Part shown: piece after piece, positions 1-8,955 of the stretch
Position numbering within the stretch: the stretch's first letter is position 1
Layout of the letters: each line of letters begins with the position of its first letter
Assembly (NCBI GenBank): GCA_020635015.1
Contig: JACKAP010000018.1
Span: 4,442-68,441, forward strand
Source of the DNA: Calditrichia bacterium
GTDB taxonomy: Bacteria; Calditrichota; Calditrichia; RBG-13-44-9; J075
Length of the DNA: 64,000 nucleotides
Direction: 5' to 3'
Translations under genes and position numbers: made by a program
The notes under the pieces: generated by a model
What the model was told of the DNA's origin: nothing
What the model saw: the letters and a program-made list of their open reading frames with translations, nothing else
Databases searched by the model: none

Positions 1-132
1 GCGCCCCCGCCTGAAGTTAAGCCGGTGGAAACGAAAGCAGAGGCCCCGCAGCAGCAGGAAGCGCCGGAGAATCCGGCAGATCTGTTTGCGGCGATGGATT
101 CCGATTCAGAGATCAATGACGTCACCATTTAA
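1..132 (+). CDS. C-terminal end of an unidentified protein (partial)
   Basis: An open frame runs in from the left edge and stops at a TAA at 130-132. It encodes 43 residues rich in Pro, Glu, Ala and Gln, ending in an acidic tail that finishes INDVTI. Such a linker-like tail says nothing about function. It lies 15 bases before the next gene on the same strand, so it is probably the preceding gene of the same operon in the mobile element. The 5' part is outside the window. I do not recognise it. Confidence 0.6.
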   Translation, partial: APPPEVKPVETKAEAPQQQEAPENPADLFAAMDSDSEINDVTI

Positions 133-147
133 GTAAGGAGAACTATC

Positions 148-891
148 ATGGGAAATTTAGTATTGGGTAAAATGTTGTTCAAGCTGCTGGCCGGTGTCGC
201 CAAAGCAACCCCCAAAGTCGTCAGGGCCGCCATGGCGGTATCCTCAGCGGTCAGCGAGCAGATCGAGAAGCTGCAGCCGAAGATCTCCGAAGCCATGGCC
301 CGGCCAGTCAAACGGCAGGAGCTGAAAAAAATCTACCGGGAGCAGAAGCAGAAAGTCGCCCAATACCCGGAAGTCGCAACCCACGCGCCTTACGTGCTCT
401 GCCAGACCACCGTGCTGGGTAATTTCCTCTCCGAAAAAGACTGGCGGGAAATGGCGACCCATCAGCTCAGCGAAGCGCAGTTGCTGGAGCGTATCGAGGC
501 CTCATATGATAACGAGCTGCACAACCGGCTGGGCCGGGCGGCAGTTCGCGCCGGCTTCGTCAATATCCGCCAGCAGATGACCGGCGGGGTGCGGCAGTAT
601 GTTTCCTTCAGCGACGGCCAGGGCCACGGGGTGCGGTTTGCCATCAAGCACCAGGAGGATACGGAGGTGGGAATCGACCTGATCGGCTACCAGGGCGGAG
701 AATGCCACAGCAAGCGGGAGGAAATCATCCAGGCGCTGAGCGAAGAAGGCCTGGAGCTTGAGCAGCAACAGATTATCGACCACGGCGATCCGGAGGGCTA
801 CCAGGCGGTGAAGCGGACTTCCGACCAGGCTGCCCGGCAGCGCCGTTACGTGAGCCTGCAGCGCCAGGGGCAGGTGGGAGGTAAGAAATGA
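148..891 (+). CDS. Unidentified 247-aa protein, possible DUF2997/DUF1257-type partner of the downstream AAA ATPase
   Basis: The start is ATG with AAGGAG 8 bases upstream. Residues 1-60 are Ala/Lys-rich and amphipathic with no clear signal peptide; residues 60-247 look like a mixed alpha/beta fold. Around residues 178-200 there is a GYxGxxC stretch followed by a helix. This recalls the small DUF2997 proteins and the DUF1257 (Ycf35) proteins that neighbour Ycf46-type AAA ATPases in other bacteria. The similarity is weak and judged by eye. The stop overlaps the next start (ATGA), so the two products are likely made together. The direct observations are the operon position and the coupling; a role as adaptor or substrate of the ATPase is inference. 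Confidence 0.6.
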   Translation: MGNLVLGKMLFKLLAGVAKATPKVVRAAMAVSSAVSEQIEKLQPKISEAMARPVKRQELKKIYREQKQKVAQYPEVATHAPYVLCQTTVLGNFLSEKDWREMATHQLSEAQLLERIEASYDNELHNRLGRAAVRAGFVNIRQQMTGGVRQYVSFSDGQGHGVRFAIKHQEDTEVGIDLIGYQGGECHSKREEIIQALSEEGLELEQQQIIDHGDPEGYQAVKRTSDQAARQRRYVSLQRQGQVGGKK

Positions 892-2636
892 TCTCGACAC
901 TGCCGAAAGCGCTACGGCACCCGCTCGCTGCCGGCGAGCGGGCGCTCATTATCACCGGCGACCTGGATGATTATGAACTGGCCGGGGATGAACTGGTCTA
1001 CCGCCCGGCCTACTTCCTGTCAGAACTTTATAAGGCCGGTTTCAACTTGATCGGGCTGGCTAAATCCAGGCAGCCCTATATTTACCGGCACCGCGATATA
1101 CCGCCGGAACGCAAAAGAGAGCTTGAGGATTATCTCAAGACCCTGAAACTCTTTCCCCTGCCCCGGGGCGCCGATTTAGACGATCCCCAGAAGCTGCGCG
1201 ATTTCTTGAGCAAGCTGCGCCGCCTGCTCCAGGCTCAGGATAAGGCCCTGTCTTTCATCCTGCACCTGGATTACCTGGAGCATTTCACCGGCAGCCAGCA
1301 TCCGGGTATGGAAACGCCGGACCAGGTGGTGATGCTGGAGTTCCTGCACTCCTTAAGCATCTCCCCGGCTCTCAAGAAATCGAACTGGAACGCAGTTCTT
1401 TGCTATCACTATGACGGCCCCCTGCCGCCGAAGCTGAAAGATTTCTATGAGATCGAACTGCCCTACCCGGGCCGGGAACAGACCGCCGGCTTTATCCGCC
1501 ATATCGCCGGGCGGGAAGGATATGCCGCCCTGGCAGAGGGTTTCACGGATGAACGCCTGGGGGTGATCATGCGCGGTCTGCCGCATAAGAGCACCGAGCG
1601 CATATCGCGCCATGCGGCGGCAGAGGGCAAAAAGCTGGAAGTTGTAGCAGCGCTCCGGCAGAAGGGGGAAAGTATTATCAAAGTATCGAATAAAACCCTT
1701 TCGATGATGGAGGCCAGCGAGTTGACCTCCTTCGAGCAGGTGATCGGCATGCAGGTGGCAAAGCGGGTTCTACAGATGTATGCCGACCGCCTGGCCGCAG
1801 GCCTGGCCCCGGGGCGCGCCCTGGCCCTGATCGGCCAGCCGGGCACTTGCAAGACGGTCCTGATCACGCTCACCGCCCAACGGGCCGGCTATAACTGCCT
1901 GAAGCTGGAACAGACCAAGGATAAATTCGTCGGGGGCTCGGAAGAAAAGATCCGCCAGGCCCTGCCGCTCATCATTGCCTGCGCGCCGGTCATCCTGGCG
2001 ATTGACGAGGCTGACAAGGCCCTGCCCAATGAGTACCAGGGCGCGGCTGACGGCGGGGTGAGCAGCGACCAGCTCGCCCAGCTGCAGTATTTCCTGGCCC
2101 GCGACGACCTGCCGAAGTTGGGGGTCTTTATCATGGCCACCAGCAACGCGCCCCAGCGGCTGGGCACCGCCCTGCAGGACCGCTTCGTATTCCTGCCGGT
2201 GCTGGGCGTGATCCCCTCAGAGATCCCGGATCTGCTGCGCAGCTATGTCAGCCGGCTCGGCGCCCGGATCATCAAAGAAGATCAGGCACTGATGGAGGAA
2301 GCCGGGCGCTATCTCTATGAGCGCTCGGCCAGCCCCCGCCAGATGCTGGACGTGATCCGCCACGCTATCAACCTCTACGGCCCGGAGTTGAGGGGAGCAG
2401 ATATCCTGGCCGCCGCCGCCGATTACAGCGGCCAGATCGATCCCGCCGGGGTGCAGGCGGCGATCCTGCAGTCGGTGCGCATGTGCAGCTTCCGTTCCTG
2501 GCTGCCCTGGGCGGATAATCCCGCCTACCCGCTGCCGGCCTGCCTGGAGGGGATCGTGGATGTAAAGGAAAACCGGGTGGATTATGAAAAGTTGGATGAA
2601 CGCTTAAGCGAGGTGATGCCCTATGCCCAACTTTAG
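888..2636 (+). CDS. Ycf46-like AAA ATPase with an altered Walker A motif
   Basis: This 582-residue protein has two parts. Residues 1-250 resemble the degenerate N-terminal domain of Ycf46/CDC48-like bacterial AAA proteins. Residues 280-480 form an AAA module with Walker A GQPGTCKT (316-323), Walker B ILAIDEAD (369-376), a sensor-like Asn in MATSN (near 420) and an arginine in the LQDRF segment (near 432). The connecting segment IIKVSNKTLSMME matches the position of the family's linker before the AAA core. The Walker A Gly before Lys is Cys321 (TGC), which is unusual. The gene is translationally coupled to both neighbours: ATGA upstream and a 14-base overlap downstream. Known Ycf46 relatives have no settled function, so a role in DNA transfer or as cargo is inference. 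Confidence 0.8.
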   Translation: MISTLPKALRHPLAAGERALIITGDLDDYELAGDELVYRPAYFLSELYKAGFNLIGLAKSRQPYIYRHRDIPPERKRELEDYLKTLKLFPLPRGADLDDPQKLRDFLSKLRRLLQAQDKALSFILHLDYLEHFTGSQHPGMETPDQVVMLEFLHSLSISPALKKSNWNAVLCYHYDGPLPPKLKDFYEIELPYPGREQTAGFIRHIAGREGYAALAEGFTDERLGVIMRGLPHKSTERISRHAAAEGKKLEVVAALRQKGESIIKVSNKTLSMMEASELTSFEQVIGMQVAKRVLQMYADRLAAGLAPGRALALIGQPGTCKTVLITLTAQRAGYNCLKLEQTKDKFVGGSEEKIRQALPLIIACAPVILAIDEADKALPNEYQGAADGGVSSDQLAQLQYFLARDDLPKLGVFIMATSNAPQRLGTALQDRFVFLPVLGVIPSEIPDLLRSYVSRLGARIIKEDQALMEEAGRYLYERSASPRQMLDVIRHAINLYGPELRGADILAAAADYSGQIDPAGVQAAILQSVRMCSFRSWLPWADNPAYPLPACLEGIVDVKENRVDYEKLDERLSEVMPYAQL

Positions 2637-3606
2637 CACCTATGCGAACTTTGCCGGGGCGCTGACCGGCGATGGCGTTGTGGGGGAGCTGGAACGGCGT
2701 TTTACTGCGCTCCTGCACGGGAAACTACGTTGCCTGAGCATGATCAACGCCACCTCTGCCCTCGCGGCGCTCTTAAGCTGCCTGCCACGGGGGCGCATTA
2801 TCGCCCCACTATTTACCTCTCCGGCGACCTATGCCGCGATCCGGCATGCCGGGCACGAGGCGGTCTTCTGCGATATCGACCCGGTATCGGCCTGCCTGTC
2901 GCCTTTTGAGGCCGAAAGGCGGCTCGACCGGGATGTGCGTGCGATCATCACGGTGAACATCTTCGGCCACCCGGGTCATCTCATCAGACTGCGGGAACTG
3001 GCCCGCGGCACCGGGGCAATGCTAATCGTCGATGCCGCCCAGAGCCTGGGAAGTTGCCTGGGAAATCCCGAATCCGTCTGCCTGGCTGATGCGGTAGTCT
3101 TTTCCCTGGGGCCGGCCAAGTTAACCGGCTGTGCCGATGGCGGCATGGTGGCCGTCAGGGAGGCAGAGCTCTGGGAGCAACTGGTGCTGAAAACTCAGCA
3201 CACCTACCGGCAGATGTTGGATGTGCCGGCCCGGGCGCCCGATTTCGAGCACTATAACTACCGGATCAATCCTCACAGTGCCGCCCGGGCCTTGCATCAA
3301 CTAAAATATGTTGGGGAAAAGCTGGCGCGGATCCGGAAGCGGCAACAACGGCTGATCAGCCGTCTGGAACGCTGCGGGCAGTTCGAGCCGCTGCCCCATT
3401 CTCCTGGCATCCTCTTTGAACCGCTGACGGCTCTACCGCTAAAGGAAGAGGTAGAAGGCTGGGTTCTGCATGAGCTGCCCATCCCGGACCGTTTGCAGGC
3501 GGTAGTCGAACATCAGTTGCCGGAAACCTTGCGGCAGTTCCGCTATCGTAAGGTGGTGCTACCCGTGAAAATCAACATAAAGATGAGGAGGCAACAAGAA
3601 AGATGA
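2623..3606 (+). CDS. DegT/DnrJ/EryC1-type PLP-dependent aminotransferase-fold protein
   Basis: This 327-residue protein matches the DegT/DnrJ fold-type I family. It has the INATSALAALL cofactor-phosphate region (41-51), an APLFTSPATYAAI motif (61-73), IVDAAQSLG with the pyridine-nitrogen Asp137, and SLGPAK with the expected Schiff-base Lys166 followed by a Gly-rich loop. Family members usually aminate a keto-sugar, and are about 370 residues long; this one is shorter, with a divergent Arg/Lys-rich C-terminus. The start has GAGGTGAT upstream and overlaps the ATPase gene by 14 bases. A sugar aminotransferase between an AAA ATPase and conjugation genes is unexpected. With no other sugar-nucleotide enzymes nearby the substrate is unknown. 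Confidence 0.8.
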   Translation: MPNFSTYANFAGALTGDGVVGELERRFTALLHGKLRCLSMINATSALAALLSCLPRGRIIAPLFTSPATYAAIRHAGHEAVFCDIDPVSACLSPFEAERRLDRDVRAIITVNIFGHPGHLIRLRELARGTGAMLIVDAAQSLGSCLGNPESVCLADAVVFSLGPAKLTGCADGGMVAVREAELWEQLVLKTQHTYRQMLDVPARAPDFEHYNYRINPHSAARALHQLKYVGEKLARIRKRQQRLISRLERCGQFEPLPHSPGILFEPLTALPLKEEVEGWVLHELPIPDRLQAVVEHQLPETLRQFRYRKVVLPVKINIKMRRQQER

Positions 3607-3941
3607 ACCGCACCATCATCGCAAGTGTCATCGCCCTGAGCATGGCCTACCTGTTGGGGATGGGCGATGCGCAAGTATACATGACCCTGGCCACCGCGGC
3701 TTACATGCTGCTGGGATCACTGGCCTGGCTATTCACCCGGCGGCTGCCCGCTCATTTCATCGCCAACCTGCTGCTCATCTTCCTGGGGCCCATGGCGCTG
3801 GTGGCGATCCTGAACGTGGTATTGGGCAGCCTGCTAAAGTTGGAGGGCCACGCCCCGGCGGCGGCGCTGCTGGGCATTATCGTGCTGAGCGCTTACCTCG
3901 GCCACCGGTTGTGGCGGGGTAAATCACAACGCCTGATCTAG
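3603..3941 (+). CDS. Small integral membrane protein of the mobile element
   Basis: This 112-residue protein is almost entirely hydrophobic, with about four membrane segments near residues 5-22, 27-44, 52-75 and 85-103, and basic residues between and after them. The start ATG overlaps the preceding stop (ATGA). No family is recognised. Its place just before the ribbon-helix-helix-like protein and the coupling protein suggests a membrane factor of DNA transfer or of the AAA/DegT module, but the sequence does not show which. Confidence 0.7.
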   Translation: MNRTIIASVIALSMAYLLGMGDAQVYMTLATAAYMLLGSLAWLFTRRLPAHFIANLLLIFLGPMALVAILNVVLGSLLKLEGHAPAAALLGIIVLSAYLGHRLWRGKSQRLI

Positions 3942-3952
3942 GAGAGGTCGCT

Positions 3953-4324
3953 GTGCAGAAAAACTATAACCGGGCAGAGCGGCCGCTGCGGCGTTCCTTC
4001 GTGGTGCCGCCGGAAATTGACCAGGCATTAGCACAGATCCAGGAGGCGCAGGGACTTGACAACCCCTCCGAGGCTTTCCGCTTCTGCGTGGCCTTCACCT
4101 TCAAACACCTCAGCCAGCCGCCCCCGGTGCCTCCGCCCCCGGATGAGCGCCTGCTGGCCCTGGTGACCAAGAACCACACCCTCCTGCGCTACCTGTTGAT
4201 CGAGGTCATCAAGATCCACCAGGGCAAGGAGTCGCTGAGTGAACCGGAGCGGGATTACTTAAACCGTCTGGTGCGGGAAATAAAAGACTATTACCAGAAA
4301 ATCTTAAAGGAAAATCATGAATGA
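3953..4324 (+). CDS. Ribbon-helix-helix-like small protein, possible relaxosome accessory factor
   Basis: This 123-residue protein starts at GTG behind a good site, GGAGAGG. After a basic start (residues 1-15), the stretch RRSFVVPPEIDQALAQIQ followed by NPSEAFRFCVAFTFKHL has the strand-helix-helix pattern of CopG/MetJ-type DNA-binding proteins. A Pro-rich linker (around 57-66) leads into a helical, probably coiled-coil C-terminal half. The gene overlaps the coupling-protein start by 8 bases. Ribbon-helix-helix proteins commonly bind oriT beside the relaxase in conjugative systems. That role fits the context but is inferred; no family match could be computed. Confidence 0.6.
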   Translation: MQKNYNRAERPLRRSFVVPPEIDQALAQIQEAQGLDNPSEAFRFCVAFTFKHLSQPPPVPPPPDERLLALVTKNHTLLRYLLIEVIKIHQGKESLSEPERDYLNRLVREIKDYYQKILKENHE

Positions 4325-6011
4325 GCCTGATCATGACAACACCTATGCATACCGTTCATACAACCGTCTGCAGAACTACCTGCGGATGACAATACGGATG
4401 AATATGGACATCTTATACCGGCTCTTTTTGACGCAGATAGCAACGGTGAGCATTCTTTTCCTGGCTGCCCTTACTTCCTTTGCAGCGCCCTGGGAGTTGA
4501 GCTTTGCTACCTTTGACAGGATCTGGCCCTTTACCTTACTTATTTACCTGCTGCACCCGGTGCTGATCGTGATGTTCCGGCGGCGCAGCCGCAGAGAATT
4601 CCGGGAACGCACCCGGCGCGGCACTACCCTGGCCGGCGAGACAGAACTGGCCCGCCAGCTGCCCGCCCCGGGGCGTTTCCCCCTTTCCAGGCGCCTGATG
4701 CTGCCGGAAAGTTACGAGACCCAGCACGTCTTCTGCGCCGGGGCCAGCGGCACCGGCAAGACGGTCTTTCTCTCCCGGGCGATCGCCACTGCCCGGCCTA
4801 TAGGTGTAAAAGCGATCATCCACGGGGGCAAGGACGGCGAGCTGGCGGCGCGCTTCTTTAATCCCCGGACCGATCTGATATTTAATCCCTTTGATGAGCG
4901 CTCCCTGGCCTGGAATATTTTCGACTGCATCCGTGATGACTCGGATTTCGATGCGGTGGCCGCCAGTATTGTGCCGAAGCACGCCACCCGGGAGCAGTTC
5001 TTCACCAATGCCGCCCGCGATCTGCTCTCCGGCATCCTGCGTTACTGCGCTGAAGCAGGCGAGCGCTCCAATGCTGCAGTCTGGCAATGCCTGCAGCGTC
5101 CGGCTTCTGAACTCTACAAACTGCTCGTCTCCATCGGTAGCGAAGCCGCCGCCTACATCGAATCGGCCACGCCCCAGACCCAGTCCTGCATCTCGACCCT
5201 GATGCAGCACGCCCGGATCTTCCGTTACCTGACCGGTGGGGACAGCCGCCCGCAGTTTTCTTTGCATGACTGGGTGGCGGACGAAGAAAAGCAGGGATTT
5301 ATCTTCCTGACCACCCGCACCAAACAGCGGGAGAGCCTGAAAGGGCTGATGGCGCTCTTCATCAACTCCTTAAGCAACGAGATCTTAAGCCTGCGCGATG
5401 ACCCCGGCCGCAGGATCATGCTCTTCATCGATGAATTCGGGGGGCTCCAGCCGATGCCTGCGGTCAAGGAACTCCTCACCCTCGGGCGCTCCAAGGGCTG
5501 TTCATTCTGGATCGGCATCCAGGAGAAAGCCCAGCTGGACGAGAGCTATGGCGATAATGTCGCCAGCACCATCATCAACCAGTGCAGCACCTACGCGATC
5601 TTCCGGATGAACGATAACCGTTCTGCGGAATATTTTTCCCTGCTCTTCGGAGAGCGGGAGAGCCAGTCGATGGAAAGCTCTTACAGCTCTGCCGCCCGCG
5701 ACCGGCGGGAGACCGAGACTTACCGCAACGCCACCCGCACTTCCCGGCTGGTACTGCCCGCGGAAATCCAGCACCTGCCGGACCTTCACTATTATCTGAA
5801 GATCCACAATCACCCGGTCACCCGGGCGCAGTCGGTCTACCGCGACTACCCCCAGGTAGCGCCTGCTTTCGTGGCCAACCCGGCCTTCCGGCTCGCAAAG
5901 AAGCCGCCGGCTGGTGGCAATAAAGCAGTTCCGGATAAAGCTGAGAAGAAAGCAGAACAGACGCCCCCGGAAAAAGGGGGGCGTTTTATGATCGATGATT
6001 TTGACTTTTAG
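4317..6011 (+). CDS. Type IV coupling protein (VirD4/TraD/TrwB family)
   Basis: This 564-residue inner-membrane ATPase would dock the relaxosome to the mating channel. Two N-terminal membrane segments (about 36-56 and 69-87) are followed by a RecA-like motor with Walker A GASGTGKT (142-149) and Walker B IMLFIDEFGG (near 366-375). An LGRSKGCSFWIGIQE segment is typical of the TraD C-terminal motor. The tail is Lys/Glu-rich and ends in an acidic, aromatic segment (FMIDDFDF), as in many coupling proteins where the tail contacts relaxase or relaxosome. The start overlaps the preceding gene, and the relaxase gene begins 11 bases after the stop. No VirB4 or other pore gene is visible, so the element may borrow a pore or carry one to the left. 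Confidence 0.92.
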   Translation: MNEPDHDNTYAYRSYNRLQNYLRMTIRMNMDILYRLFLTQIATVSILFLAALTSFAAPWELSFATFDRIWPFTLLIYLLHPVLIVMFRRRSRREFRERTRRGTTLAGETELARQLPAPGRFPLSRRLMLPESYETQHVFCAGASGTGKTVFLSRAIATARPIGVKAIIHGGKDGELAARFFNPRTDLIFNPFDERSLAWNIFDCIRDDSDFDAVAASIVPKHATREQFFTNAARDLLSGILRYCAEAGERSNAAVWQCLQRPASELYKLLVSIGSEAAAYIESATPQTQSCISTLMQHARIFRYLTGGDSRPQFSLHDWVADEEKQGFIFLTTRTKQRESLKGLMALFINSLSNEILSLRDDPGRRIMLFIDEFGGLQPMPAVKELLTLGRSKGCSFWIGIQEKAQLDESYGDNVASTIINQCSTYAIFRMNDNRSAEYFSLLFGERESQSMESSYSSAARDRRETETYRNATRTSRLVLPAEIQHLPDLHYYLKIHNHPVTRAQSVYRDYPQVAPAFVANPAFRLAKKPPAGGNKAVPDKAEKKAEQTPPEKGGRFMIDDFDF

Positions 6012-6022
6012 GATGGCTGACG

Positions 6023-8719
6023 ATGCTGAGTCTCAACTACATATCACTCGATGGCGCTGCGGATTACTATGATGTGGTGACCCGCGAAAGACTGGGAATG
6101 GAAGGATCGCCGCAGGAGCGCTACTACAGCGAAAAAGCCGGCATCTGGATGGGCGGCGGCGCCCGCTACCTGCATCTGCACAACCAGTCGGTGACCCGGG
6201 AGGATTTTGTGAACCTGCTTACCGGCAACTCGCCGAAGGGGCAAAAACAGCTGGTGCAGACTGGCGAAAACCAGCTCCACCGCGCCGGCATTGACTGGAC
6301 CTTCTCGGCCCCGAAAAGCGTCTCCCTGGCCGCAGAGCTGATCGCGCCGGAATTCAGGGACCAGATCTACGAAGCCCAAAACCGCGCGGTGCGCCTGGCC
6401 CTGAAATATTTTGAGCGTAATTACGCCGAAGCCCGCCAGACAACCGACTACGTCACCGAGACGGTCAAGACCGGCAACCTGGCTGTCGCTGCCTTTTTCG
6501 AGCGCACCAGCCGGGCCCTCGACCCCCAACTGCATACCCACTGCGTGATCGCCAACCTCACCCGCCGCCCCGACGGCAAGTGGCGGGCGCTGACCAATGA
6601 GCAGCTTCACTACCAGAAGAAGTTCATCGGCCAGGTCTACCGCAACTACCTCGCCTGTGAACTCCGGCAGCTCGGCCTGGAAGTTGAGTCACGGCCAAAG
6701 GGGCTCTTTGAGCTGAAAGGCGTGCCCCAGGAATTAATCGAAGCCTTCTCTACCCGCTCGCAGCAGATCAAGGAAATGCTCCCGGCGCTGCGCGAGCAGT
6801 ACCCCACTCTCTCTGAAACCGTTCTCAAAGCCATAGCCGCCCAGAACTCCCGCTCACCGAAACTTAAAGTCAGTGAGGCTGAACTGCAGGCGCACTGGCA
6901 GAAAAAACTTGCCGACGCCGGGCTCGATATGGAGAAGCTGCGAAAAGGTTTATTTAATCAACCACGGACGGAACTGCAACCGGTCAACCATGTCGATATG
7001 GCCCTGAAGGTGCTCACTCAGGAGGAATCGGTGGTGGCATCCGAAGACATCCTGAATACGGCCCTGCAGTATTCGATTGGTCACAAGACCATCACCGATG
7101 TCGAGCGGGAGCTTAAATCTGCTAAAACGCCGGTCAAAATGGAGGATGGCTTATACAGCACCCGGGAGATGGTAACCCTGGAAGCCGAACTGGCCAAATA
7201 CCTGCAAAATACCTCCGGCAGCCAGACGCCGCTATTGGCCCGGCAACCTTTCATGCTGCTGCCTGAAGATAAGGTATTAACCGCCGATCAGGAGCAGGCG
7301 CTGCTTGGCACGCTCAGCAGCCGCAATAAGGTCACCGCCATCCAGGGCGATGCCGGCACCGGCAAGTCGCAGCTGGCCGAGGTGATTGCCCGTAATTATA
7401 ACCGCAAGGGCTATGACATCCTGCCCCTCTCACCCACTGCGCTGGCGGCAAAGGGCCTGCGCGACAAGGGGCTGACCACCGCCAACACCATCGACCGCTT
7501 CCTCACCCGCCGGCCCACCCACAGCAGGCGTTCCCGGTTGTTCATCCTGGAAGAATCCAGCCAGCTCGGTTCGGCTAAACTCCAGCAGATCCTGGAGCGC
7601 ACCCATACCAACGACCGGGTGTTATTGGTCGGCGACCGCCATCAGCACCAGTCGATTGATGCCGGGGCCATCTTTAACAAATCCCAGGAACACTCCCTGA
7701 TCGACACCGGGCACCTGAAGAAGAATATCCGCCAGGAATCCGGGCCGCTGTACCTGCGGCAGGTGATAGGCTTGCTTGCAAATCAGCAGGTTCAGGAGGC
7801 TTTTGAACTGCTAGACCGCCACCAACACATCCGGGAAATCGCCGATGGCGATGAGCGCCTGGCGGCCCTGGTGGAAGCATATGCCGCTGCCGAAGCGGGC
7901 AGGGAGCCGCTGCTGATCACCGGCACCAACAGTGAACGCCGCTTGCTCAATGAGATGATCCGGGAGCGCCTGGTGGAGCAGGGCAGGGTATCCGCGGATG
8001 GAAAAGAGCTTACCACCCATCAACCGAAGCACGTACGGCTGGGTGAGAAAAACCTCAGCCATTCCTACCAGGAAGGCGACTTCTTCTTCCTCAACCAGGC
8101 GATTGACAAACTGGGCAGGGGCAGCCGGGGTGTAGTGACCGCGGTCGATCATGCGCAAAACTCGATCGAGGTAAGCATTCAAGGCAAACGGTGGCCCGGA
8201 AAGGTGACCATAGACCTTTCCCAAAATGGGCACCATCTGAGCGCCTATTCCCGCAATGAGTTCACCTTCGCCGAAGGTGACAAAATCATCTTTCTCAAAA
8301 ACGATGATGCCCTGGGAGTGCAAAACGGCCTGACCGGCACCATCACCTCACTCCGGGATGATGGCGCCATGACCGTGCGAACCCCGGATGGCCAGGTGCT
8401 GACCATCGACACCAGCCGGTATGGCTTCTTCGACTACGGATACAGCGCTACCAGCTACAAGGTGCAGGGCAGCGAACATGCCCGGGTGGTCTATCACGCC
8501 GACACCCGTCATTTCAACCGCTTCCAGAACTTCTACGTGGCCGCCAGCCGCGCCCGGGAGGATATCGAGATCCTGACCGACAGCAAGGCGCGGCTGCTGG
8601 AACAGGTGCAGGTGCAGGAGATGAAGACCTCCACCCTCGACTACCCGGCAGAACAGATGCAGGCGCAGCAGAGTCTGGGGATGGGGCTGGATCTCTCGCT
8701 ATCGGAAGAAAGCGCATAG
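6023..8719 (+). CDS. MobF-family relaxase-helicase (TraI/TrwC type)
   Basis: This 898-residue protein nicks oriT and unwinds the transferred strand. The N-terminus starts MLSLNYIS, as MobF relaxases do, with candidate nucleophiles Tyr15/Tyr16 (AADYYD) and a second pair Tyr34/Tyr35. The metal site contains LDPQLHTHC (His171, His173). The first His of the usual three-His set, 11 residues before His171, is Glu160 (FFERTSR). The helicase half has Walker A GDAGTGKS (near 442-449) and a C-terminal UvrD-like segment, ATSYKVQGSEHARVV, ending with YVAASRAREDIEILTD. It is the last gene of the overlapping operon and lies 11 bases after the coupling protein. TraI of plasmid F is about twice as long; this one is close to TrwC length. 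Confidence 0.93.
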   Translation: MLSLNYISLDGAADYYDVVTRERLGMEGSPQERYYSEKAGIWMGGGARYLHLHNQSVTREDFVNLLTGNSPKGQKQLVQTGENQLHRAGIDWTFSAPKSVSLAAELIAPEFRDQIYEAQNRAVRLALKYFERNYAEARQTTDYVTETVKTGNLAVAAFFERTSRALDPQLHTHCVIANLTRRPDGKWRALTNEQLHYQKKFIGQVYRNYLACELRQLGLEVESRPKGLFELKGVPQELIEAFSTRSQQIKEMLPALREQYPTLSETVLKAIAAQNSRSPKLKVSEAELQAHWQKKLADAGLDMEKLRKGLFNQPRTELQPVNHVDMALKVLTQEESVVASEDILNTALQYSIGHKTITDVERELKSAKTPVKMEDGLYSTREMVTLEAELAKYLQNTSGSQTPLLARQPFMLLPEDKVLTADQEQALLGTLSSRNKVTAIQGDAGTGKSQLAEVIARNYNRKGYDILPLSPTALAAKGLRDKGLTTANTIDRFLTRRPTHSRRSRLFILEESSQLGSAKLQQILERTHTNDRVLLVGDRHQHQSIDAGAIFNKSQEHSLIDTGHLKKNIRQESGPLYLRQVIGLLANQQVQEAFELLDRHQHIREIADGDERLAALVEAYAAAEAGREPLLITGTNSERRLLNEMIRERLVEQGRVSADGKELTTHQPKHVRLGEKNLSHSYQEGDFFFLNQAIDKLGRGSRGVVTAVDHAQNSIEVSIQGKRWPGKVTIDLSQNGHHLSAYSRNEFTFAEGDKIIFLKNDDALGVQNGLTGTITSLRDDGAMTVRTPDGQVLTIDTSRYGFFDYGYSATSYKVQGSEHARVVYHADTRHFNRFQNFYVAASRAREDIEILTDSKARLLEQVQVQEMKTSTLDYPAEQMQAQQSLGMGLDLSLSEESA

Positions 8720-8955
8720 GTCTATTATTGCCGTCGCAGGCAAATCATACCTGCTACTTATTGGGAAGTAGGAATACTACAGTGAATATGACCACAGAAC
8801 AAAACAGGATGTTTGACAAATCTTCTCTGGTTATTAGAGTTGTTACAATTTGAATCTATTCGAGTTCTTTTCAAGTCATCCGGGGAGGGAAACCACGGCA
8901 GTTGTTCAACGTGAAAGGACGAATTAAAGACCTGTATTAATTGGGTGCTTCAGTT
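8720..8955 (+). promoter_or_regulatory. Spacer between relaxase and excisionase genes: possible oriT or operator
   Basis: This 236-base non-coding stretch is more AT-rich than the transfer operon. It holds a small inverted repeat, CTACTT-ATTGGG-AAGTAG, at about 8755-8772, and a TTGACA hexamer at 8813-8818 that could be a -35 box for the xis-int pair. No convincing -10 box sits at 17 bases. MobF oriT sites are often close to the relaxase gene and contain such short inverted repeats, so this is the best oriT candidate in the window. Nothing here proves it. Confidence 0.3.
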
